From: a virus
Reading direction: 5' to 3' (one strand)
IMG/VR virus record: IMGVR_UViG_3300024265_000194
Location: 1 to 25,943 of that record
Length of the DNA: 25,943 nt
The position numbers were made by a program, and so were the translations under genes. Positions 21,113 to 25,943 of the stretch are shown here, piece by piece (the stretch's first letter is position 1; every line of letters starts with the position of its first letter). The notes beneath the pieces are model-generated. The model worked only from the letters and a program-made list of their open reading frames with translations. It was not told the DNA's origin and did not search any database.

Positions 21113-21154
21113 ATGCACCGGATGGCACCAAAAGCCGGTTACAAAATCAGATAA
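21113..21154 (+). CDS. Possible 13-residue leader peptide
   Basis: ATG 21113 is preceded by AGAGAGG at good spacing and opens a 13-codon frame, MHRMAPKAGYKIR, ending TAA at 21152-21154. An in-frame ATG at 21068 would give 28 residues but has no binding site. The frame lies among RNA hairpins about 100 bases before the next gene, as leader peptides of attenuators do. It could also be chance. Confidence 0.3.
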   Translation: MHRMAPKAGYKIR

Positions 21155-21181
21155 CATGTTAGTACATTAAGTTTGTAATAA

Positions 21182-21228
21182 GCCCCTCGCTACTGTCAAA
21201 GCCTGTTAGCTAAGAGGATGTGAGGGGC
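21182..21228 (+). promoter_or_regulatory. 5'-leader stem-loop upstream of gene 21257
   Basis: GCCCCTC (21182-21188) pairs with GAGGGGC (21222-21228) and encloses GCTA/TAGC (21189-21192/21207-21210). The structure ends 18 bases before the AGAGG of the next gene and could affect its translation or transcript stability. Confidence 0.4.
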
Positions 21229-21256
21229 GCCTTAAACCAGATAAACAGAGGATAAT

Positions 21257-21631
21257 ATGCAGATCAAAATTAGGGTCCAAATCAATGAAAACATCGTAGC
21301 TCTGAAAAAATTACTAGACAAAGTAATTAAACTGGAAATCAAAAGAGACAACATCCCGGAAAAAATCAAAGAAGACATAGTTAGAGAATTAATTCTTCTA
21401 AGTAATGAATTTGATTTAGAGCTTTCTGGAATATTGGCAATTTTCCAGATTGAAACGTTGGAAGATTATCTATTATGTGAGGCTTGCAATTGTGCCAAGT
21501 TGTCAGAGGATATGAAAAGCGATGTTGACGGGGTGCCATTATGTGAATCTTGCTTTAATGAATTGATAGAGCATACGCTTGCGATGGAACCAGGGACAAA
21601 TATTGTTGATGGAGTGATGAATGATGAGTGA
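21257..21631 (+). CDS. Zinc-finger protein at the head of the radical SAM gene set
   Basis: The 124-residue product has a long charged helical N-terminal half (IKIRVQINENIVALKKLLDKVIKLEIKRDNIPEKIKED) and a C-terminal finger: LCEACNCAKLSEDMKSDVDGVPLCESCF, i.e. two Cys pairs about 20 residues apart, similar to DksA/TraR-type or LIM-like fingers. DksA-like phage proteins bind RNA polymerase; here the finger resembles that class but the match is not firm. AGAGG at 21247-21251 precedes the ATG, and the frame overlaps the radical SAM gene by 8-11 bases. Confidence 0.68.
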   Translation: MQIKIRVQINENIVALKKLLDKVIKLEIKRDNIPEKIKEDIVRELILLSNEFDLELSGILAIFQIETLEDYLLCEACNCAKLSEDMKSDVDGVPLCESCFNELIEHTLAMEPGTNIVDGVMNDE

Positions 21632-22367
21632 AAAGGGCTATCGTATGATCTATAAACCTAAAGGCATGGCTTTGGAATATGCACCACTGGCACTGAATCC
21701 CTATATAGGTTGCAATCATGGCTGTACATATTGCTACGGACCGGCTGCAATGCGTAGACCGGATTTTCATGATGTTATCCGACCACGAAAAGATTTTTTA
21801 AAAAAGCTTGCTTTAGATATCAGAGATATGAAAGCGGAAAATGACAAGAGACAAGTTCTATTATCCTTTGCTACAGATCCCTATAACGAGCTAGAACCGA
21901 AATTGAAGTTGACCCGCAATGCCTTGATGATGCTGAGTAAGGCAGAGATACCTTTTACTGTGTTGACTAAATCTGATTTTGCGGAAGATGATTTTGATTT
22001 GTATAGTGCAACCAGGGATAGCTTTGGTGTATCACTAACTACAATGAATGTTGCAAAAGCGGATAGATGGGAACCAGACGCGGCTAAACCCTGGAAAAGA
22101 TCAGAACAGCTTGAACGTGCAAAACGGGATGGTATTAGTACTTGGGTATCATTAGAACCGGTTATGGATTCAGTAGAGGCTATGGCAGTTATCTATAACG
22201 TCCATGAATTTACAGACGTTATCAAAATTGGCAAGCTCAATCATCAACAGCCAGAAAAGCCAATCGACTGGCAGAAATTTGCATTCGATGCTGTAGAACT
22301 ATGCGAGAAGTTAGGACAGAAATACATCTTGAAAGACAGCCTTGCAAAATATTTAGGGGCGGAGTGA
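21621..22367 (+). CDS. Radical SAM protein, SplB / COG1533 (Rv2578c-like) type
   Basis: The 248-residue protein has the radical SAM cluster motif Cys31-x3-Cys35-x2-Cys38 in NPYIGCNHGCTYCYGPAA, which binds a [4Fe-4S] cluster and S-adenosylmethionine. The surroundings (LSFATDPYNELEPKLKLTRNAL and PFTVLTKSDF) match the SplB-like COG1533 group rather than generic radical SAM proteins. Spore photoproduct lyase of this superfamily repairs thymine photoproducts, but COG1533 relatives have other, mostly unknown roles. The second half has WVSLEPVMDS and VIKIGKLNH. A phage gene of this kind suggests DNA repair or DNA base modification. Two ATG codons in tandem (21621, 21624) are both possible starts. 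The stop overlaps the nuclease start. Confidence 0.85.
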   Translation: MMSEKGYRMIYKPKGMALEYAPLALNPYIGCNHGCTYCYGPAAMRRPDFHDVIRPRKDFLKKLALDIRDMKAENDKRQVLLSFATDPYNELEPKLKLTRNALMMLSKAEIPFTVLTKSDFAEDDFDLYSATRDSFGVSLTTMNVAKADRWEPDAAKPWKRSEQLERAKRDGISTWVSLEPVMDSVEAMAVIYNVHEFTDVIKIGKLNHQQPEKPIDWQKFAFDAVELCEKLGQKYILKDSLAKYLGAE

Positions 22368-22924
22368 TGGATTCAGTAGAAATATTTACGCATGATGAAT
22401 TAGTAAAACGTGCTAGCAAATGGCTAGTAGGTAGCCAGAACTGTAAAATTGCTTTTCAGGAGTTGGTGACAAATACAGTTTACGGTGAAATTCCAGATGC
22501 CATAGGATTCAAGAGTGATGGTCAAACAATATTAGTTGAATGCAAGACAAGTAAATCAGATTTCAGACAGGATAGAAAGAAGACATTTCGTCTTATTCAT
22601 AACAGAGGAATGGGTAAATATAGATACATAATGTGTGCCCCAGGCGTTATAAATCCTGACGAGATGAGAACTAGCGGCTATCATGATTGGGGTTTACTTT
22701 GGACTATGCCAAAAATAATTAAAGTCATTAAAAGATCAGATATTCACGAGAGATTTGCGGACGCTGAATTGTCTTTAGTAACATCATGCTTAACCAGAGT
22801 TGCGATGCTAACACCTATGCACTTCCCGAATGGTGTATTTACAAATATAACCTACGATCATATTCAAGCAATGCGAGAGCTTGAAGATCAAAGAATGGAT
22901 GAAACAAAGGAGATTAACCGATGA
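22367..22924 (+). CDS. PD-(D/E)XK-type nuclease (MmcB-like)
   Basis: ATG 22367 overlaps the radical SAM stop (TGATG), with GGGGCGGAG upstream. The 185-residue protein has the nuclease core: Asp44 in EIPDAIGF, then Glu58-x-Lys60 in ILVECKTSKSDFRQDRKK, the 'D...E.K.S..DF..D.KK' pattern of MmcB-like/DUF nucleases found in phages and genomic islands. Such enzymes cut DNA with Mg2+; its substrate is unknown. Direct coupling to the radical SAM gene suggests the two act on the same DNA, for instance in repair or in attack on host DNA while phage DNA is modified. This is inference. Confidence 0.78.
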   Translation: MDSVEIFTHDELVKRASKWLVGSQNCKIAFQELVTNTVYGEIPDAIGFKSDGQTILVECKTSKSDFRQDRKKTFRLIHNRGMGKYRYIMCAPGVINPDEMRTSGYHDWGLLWTMPKIIKVIKRSDIHERFADAELSLVTSCLTRVAMLTPMHFPNGVFTNITYDHIQAMRELEDQRMDETKEINR

Positions 22925-24147
22925 AGAAATTAGTAACTATCATATTAGTAGCAATCATGCTGCTGTTATTCGCCGGTTGTGGCGATTACATCTTACTGAA
23001 AAAAAGCGATTTTGACCAGTTACGAGAACATATCGAAAAGGATCTACCCGCCCTGGATGCTTTGATGGCTAGAAAATTCAAGCAAGGCACCATGACACCA
23101 GAGGAATACATGGCGTATCAGTCCCGGCGCGGTCCGTACAATTTATGGCTTGCTGATATCGCCAGGAAAATAGATAGCAGTGGTGATCTACTTGGATCAA
23201 TAGAGGGGCTTGTAAGAATGGCTGGTTATGGTCAGTACGTTGATTTACTAGGTGGTGGTGGTAGTTCTGCTGTTGACCCGGTAATAATCAGTAGATTAGA
23301 CGCGATGGAGCGGATTGCACAAGCAAACAATATAACCATGCAGCAAGTGAGCAAAGATTTACTGGAAATGAAAAAATGGATTGAGGATGATAACAAAAAG
23401 CCAGAACCAAAGCCAGAACCCGAACCTGAACCGGAGCCCAAACCACAGCCAGAGGAACCAGACCCGGAACCGGAACCAGAAAAGCCAGTAGAACCATCTA
23501 TTACAGATGAAGTATTCCGTTTGAGTGAGCATAAATACAAAGATGAAAAGCCAGTTACCTATAAATTACCAGGACTGAAAACAGAATTTTATATTGAATT
23601 TACCGTATCTGATATTGCGTATCATGGAACAGAAAATATTATCAAACCATTTTTAACAATCACTAATGCCAGAATGGTCAAGAGGATGAAAGCAAATCCA
23701 CACCTTAACGCAGGTAGAATAATGTTTTCTATCTTTGGCGGTAGCAGAGAAGCTCCGTATGCAGGAATGTTTAATCTATTTTGGGCCTCTGATAATAACC
23801 ACGATGAGAAATTAAAAAGAGGCGATAAAGAAGAATTCGATGAATGGAGATCCAGAACTAATGTTGATTGGCTATCATCACATACAATCAGAATGGAATT
23901 TCGATTAGCGAGTGAAGCGGATAGAGGCGCCTATTTAGAAAACTTGACCCGTGAAATATCAAATTCTTTTGACGTGTTGACAGCAACATTATTTATTGAT
24001 GGACGCAAGATTAAGAGCAGAACAGCCGGTTACTATTGTCCTGAACCTCTGTTAGTGCTACCAGGTTTTTATTTCAAATCAAACTTAACGCAACCTGTAG
24101 GAATGGTATTGACTGATCTGGTAATTGATAACTTGGAAGGTGAATAA
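22921..24147 (+). CDS. Lipoprotein with Pro/Glu hinge and C-terminal beta-rich domain
   Basis: The 408-residue product has a clear lipoprotein signal: MKKLVTIILVAIMLLLFAGC with Cys20 as lipidated residue; Gly at +2 favours the outer membrane in Gram-negative hosts. Residues 24-155 form a helical, partly coiled region with a Gly-rich break (LLGGGGSS). Residues 161-192 are an almost pure Pro/Glu/Lys hinge that would span the periplasm. Residues 195-408 look like a beta-sandwich (lectin/LamG-like alternation with RIMFSIFGGS, GMFNLFWASDN and DVLTATLFIDGRKI). Phage lipoproteins often cause superinfection exclusion or receptor masking, or act in lysis (spanins). This one is larger than usual and sits in an accessory operon, ATGA-coupled to the nuclease gene. 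Confidence 0.75.
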   Translation: MKKLVTIILVAIMLLLFAGCGDYILLKKSDFDQLREHIEKDLPALDALMARKFKQGTMTPEEYMAYQSRRGPYNLWLADIARKIDSSGDLLGSIEGLVRMAGYGQYVDLLGGGGSSAVDPVIISRLDAMERIAQANNITMQQVSKDLLEMKKWIEDDNKKPEPKPEPEPEPEPKPQPEEPDPEPEPEKPVEPSITDEVFRLSEHKYKDEKPVTYKLPGLKTEFYIEFTVSDIAYHGTENIIKPFLTITNARMVKRMKANPHLNAGRIMFSIFGGSREAPYAGMFNLFWASDNNHDEKLKRGDKEEFDEWRSRTNVDWLSSHTIRMEFRLASEADRGAYLENLTREISNSFDVLTATLFIDGRKIKSRTAGYYCPEPLLVLPGFYFKSNLTQPVGMVLTDLVIDNLEGE

Positions 24148-24435
24148 ATGCACAAAATACAGCACGGTATAGATTCCCGCGATGAGGAAAAAGACGAAAC
24201 TCTATTTAGAGTTACTTTCAACAAAGACGGCGAATTTATTTCAACAGAAAAGCTAAACCATAATAAAGACGCTTTTGCTTACATCAGGATAAACGAAGCG
24301 GGGGATATGGCTTTTGAGGGAATTGGAGCAAGCGGCATTTTAGAAGCTCAAAGAAAAGCAGAAAGTGAAAGAGAACTTTATTTAAGCGGTCATGCTGAAA
24401 AACTACCATCTTACAACGGAGAGGTAAAAATATGA
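24148..24435 (+). CDS. Unknown 95-residue protein
   Basis: No family was recognised. The protein is charged, with a strand-rich middle (TLFRVTFNKDGEFISTEKLN) and a helical GILEAQRKAESERELYLSG. No cysteine or membrane segment is present. It begins directly after the lipoprotein stop and overlaps the next gene by ATGA, so it belongs to the same operon. Confidence 0.65.
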   Translation: MHKIQHGIDSRDEEKDETLFRVTFNKDGEFISTEKLNHNKDAFAYIRINEAGDMAFEGIGASGILEAQRKAESERELYLSGHAEKLPSYNGEVKI

Positions 24436-24764
24436 GCGGGACTGAATCAACACCAGAGCCAAAATGGAAAGTTGATATGATAGAAGATAGTGAAGTAACA
24501 GAAGGGGCAAATCATTTTGCAGCTTATGATATCACTACAGATTATCTCAATGAATTACCAACGGCGAAACAGGTAGAAATAGCACTTGATGAGCATGACA
24601 CCTTGAAAGCCAAAGTAGCGGAACTAGAAGCAAGCGAAAAGGAATTGATAAGCTTACTGGATAGAGTAGAAGGTTTTCTCGAATATGACAACTTGCCTGC
24701 TTATAAACTATTGAAGTTACTGGAAGCTGTTAGTAAAGCCCTCATCAAGCGCAAGGAACAATAA
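24432..24764 (+). CDS. Unknown coiled-coil protein
   Basis: No family was recognised. The 110-residue product has an acidic N-terminus and a predicted coiled coil (EIALDEHDTLKAKVAELEASEKELISLLDRVEGFLE, residues 48-83), then a short helical tail that turns basic. Similar short coiled-coil proteins are frequent in phage accessory operons and are rarely characterised. Confidence 0.65.
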   Translation: MSGTESTPEPKWKVDMIEDSEVTEGANHFAAYDITTDYLNELPTAKQVEIALDEHDTLKAKVAELEASEKELISLLDRVEGFLEYDNLPAYKLLKLLEAVSKALIKRKEQ

Positions 24765-24778
24765 AAGGTGAAGAAGCG

Positions 24779-24913
24779 ATGAAAAAACGAAAAATTGTAA
24801 ACACTCCAGCGCCGTGGATGTGGGTTGGCATGGGAGATGAAATAGGTTTAGCTCTGGTTGCCAGAGGCGATAGAGTAATATTAGAAACGAAATCAATAGA
24901 GGTGAAAGTATGA
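24779..24913 (+). CDS. Short 44-residue protein in the gap between two genes
   Basis: AAAGGTGAAGAAGCG precedes ATG 24779 and the frame ends in an ATGA overlap with the next gene at 24910. This is the same coupling used by its neighbours, so the frame is probably translated. The product is basic at the N-terminus (MKKRKIVNTP), then has PWMWVGMGDEIGLALVARGDRVILET, a small strand-turn-strand. No family was recognised. Confidence 0.55.
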   Translation: MKKRKIVNTPAPWMWVGMGDEIGLALVARGDRVILETKSIEVKV

Positions 24914-25395
24914 GTGAAAAATATGATTCTACCGGCGATACGGTTCACCACATAACCAGGGTGCAAAGTTTATTAAATTGTTTTGTATTCATTCTCAATC
25001 AGCAATCAAGGCTGCATGATGTATCAAAATTAGTTCCACCAGAAAAAGAGATTTTTGATGAGTTTACACCAAAACTCAGCGGGACTACTTACGGTAGCAA
25101 AGAATATAAGGACAATTTCGCAGAAATGTCAGTTGCTACCAAACACCATAACGAAGTCAATAGACACCATCCAGAATTTCACGGCAATGATTTAGGGAAG
25201 ATGGATTTAATTGATATTGTTGAAATGCTGCTCGATTGGAAAGCTGCCAGTGAGAGACACAAAGACGGCGATGTATTCCGGTCGATTGAACAGCAGCAAG
25301 AAAAGCTAGGCTATGATGATACTTTCAAAAATATCTTGATCAATACTGTTAACAGAGTTACGAGCCTTGATGATACAGAGGGGGGTAGAGTTTAA
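24910..25395 (+). CDS. DUF5662 family protein
   Basis: This 161-residue protein matches DUF5662: HDVSKLVPPEKEIFDEFTP, TYGSKEYKDN, the KHHNEVNRHHPEFH cluster, LIDIVEMLLDWKAASERHKDGD and a final ILINTVNRV. The family has conserved His/Asp residues (an HD-like arrangement: His-Asp, His-His, Asp-Trp) that suggest a metal-dependent hydrolase, but its substrate is not known to me. It occurs in many phages and mobile elements. Five His residues cluster near residue 78-92. Confidence 0.85.
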   Translation: MSEKYDSTGDTVHHITRVQSLLNCFVFILNQQSRLHDVSKLVPPEKEIFDEFTPKLSGTTYGSKEYKDNFAEMSVATKHHNEVNRHHPEFHGNDLGKMDLIDIVEMLLDWKAASERHKDGDVFRSIEQQQEKLGYDDTFKNILINTVNRVTSLDDTEGGRV

Positions 25396-25629
25396 ATGGC
25401 AATCATTTACTATATTCCGGTTACTTCACGCAAGACTGCTATAGAAGCTCTACCAGAGCATCAAACGCCTAACCTGCCAGGATGGGATCAAATGAATCTG
25501 TCACAGCAGAAAGCCACCATTAAATATTTAAGGCGAAAAATTGATAGAATCAATTTACGTGCAAATGGCAATGATCGATTGAATCAACAGATTCAGCGAA
25601 TTAAAGCAATCATCAGTTATTTGGAGTAG
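25396..25629 (+). CDS. Unknown 77-residue basic protein
   Basis: No family was recognised. The N-terminus is strand-like (AIIYYIPVTSRKTAIEALP) and the C-terminal half is a basic helix (QQKATIKYLRRKIDRINLRANGNDRLNQQIQRIKAII), which could bind nucleic acid. It starts immediately after the DUF5662 stop and ends 5 bases before the next gene. Confidence 0.6.
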   Translation: MAIIYYIPVTSRKTAIEALPEHQTPNLPGWDQMNLSQQKATIKYLRRKIDRINLRANGNDRLNQQIQRIKAIISYLE

Positions 25630-25634
25630 GGAAA

Positions 25635-25832
25635 ATGCAAATACATGATAGCCAAGCGGACAGAATTATTAGCTTGATTTTCCAGACCCTCACGGGGATG
25701 GAAGATGATAAGGACATTAAGTGTCCATCTTGCGGCTTAAATCATTATCATGATTATTTACCCAAAGAATGTGCACTACTTGATTCAATGTCGACATTTG
25801 GAATTAATCATGACAAGGAAATTGGTGTATAA
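25635..25832 (+). CDS. Small Cys/His protein
   Basis: The 65-residue product contains IKCPSCGLNHYHDYLPKECALL, a Cys pair followed by two His and a Cys, enough for one zinc ion. AGGG lies before the ATG. No family was recognised. It is followed after 2 bases by another zinc-ribbon gene. Confidence 0.58.
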   Translation: MQIHDSQADRIISLIFQTLTGMEDDKDIKCPSCGLNHYHDYLPKECALLDSMSTFGINHDKEIGV

Positions 25833-25834
25833 AA

Positions 25835-25943
25835 ATGGCTGAAAAACGTATTAAAATGGATGCAGATGAATACAGAAAATATCTCTGTTCAGGATGCGGC
25901 AAGACAGCAATCAATTGTAAATGCGATAAGACACCTACGGGGG
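25835..25943 (+). CDS. Partial zinc-ribbon protein running off the window
   Basis: ATG 25835 opens a frame still open at the last base. The visible 36 residues include YLCSGCGKTAINCKCDK, a Cys-rich site with four cysteines. It continues the pattern of small Cys-pair genes. The 3' part is outside the window, so length and family cannot be judged. Confidence 0.6.
   Translation, partial: MAEKRIKMDADEYRKYLCSGCGKTAINCKCDKTPTG

Noticed and set aside
1-25943. CRISPR array, insertion sequence or attachment site
   Set aside because: No regularly spaced 25-40 base repeats, transposase or integrase gene, or tRNA-end duplication was seen.

Overview
The window looks like part of the genome of a tailed phage or prophage with a contractile, Mu-like tail. 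All supportable genes are on the + strand. They are packed tightly, with ATGA, TAATG or TGATG stop/start overlaps and clear AGAGG/AGGAG ribosome binding sites. The DNA is AT-rich. Mu-type baseplate genes and a secreted lipoprotein suggest a Gram-negative, Shine-Dalgarno-using host; the host cannot be named from this sequence. No integrase, polymerase, helicase or packaging gene is visible.

Region 1 (1-11400) is a late module. It holds the C-terminal part of the tape measure protein, then baseplate genes in the same order as phage Mu: DNA-circulation protein, LysM-bearing hub, spike with an HxH tip, GP46-like, baseplate J and YmfQ-like. These are followed by a beta-helix tail fibre, an M15 peptidase endolysin, two small structural or receptor-binding proteins, a DUF1353 protein and a membrane-anchored coiled-coil protein (holin candidate). 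It ends at a strong intrinsic terminator.

Region 2 (11418-20523) starts at a near-consensus sigma70 promoter with a perfect palindrome filling its -35/-10 spacer. A 66-codon first gene and a second terminator or attenuator follow. After that come about two dozen small early/accessory genes: HTH regulators, many Cys-pair (zinc-ribbon) proteins, a Lar-like anti-restriction protein, a cytosine-C5 and an adenine-N6 DNA methyltransferase, and a possible origin with TTTTCAACAG iterons. The C5 methyltransferase gene carries a second 363-codon same-strand reading frame over almost all of its length. That frame has its own recognisable motifs (five PTPT elements and a NPxWVEWLMGFP signature), so it looks like a very long genuine gene overlap.

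Region 3 (20524-21256) is about 730 bases with almost no coding capacity but dense RNA structure. It shows a hairpin whose loop reads CCTCCTTA (the anti-Shine-Dalgarno sequence), a three-way junction, a tRNA-like cloverleaf with perfect 7-bp acceptor and 5-bp T stems but no readable anticodon arm, competing helices and a possible 13-codon leader peptide. I consider this region and the overlapping methyltransferase frame the two most unusual parts of the window.

Region 4 (21257-25943) holds a translationally coupled set (zinc-finger protein, SplB-like radical SAM protein, PD-(D/E)XK-type nuclease, large Pro/Glu-hinged lipoprotein), then small unknown proteins, a DUF5662 protein and more zinc-ribbon proteins running off the end.
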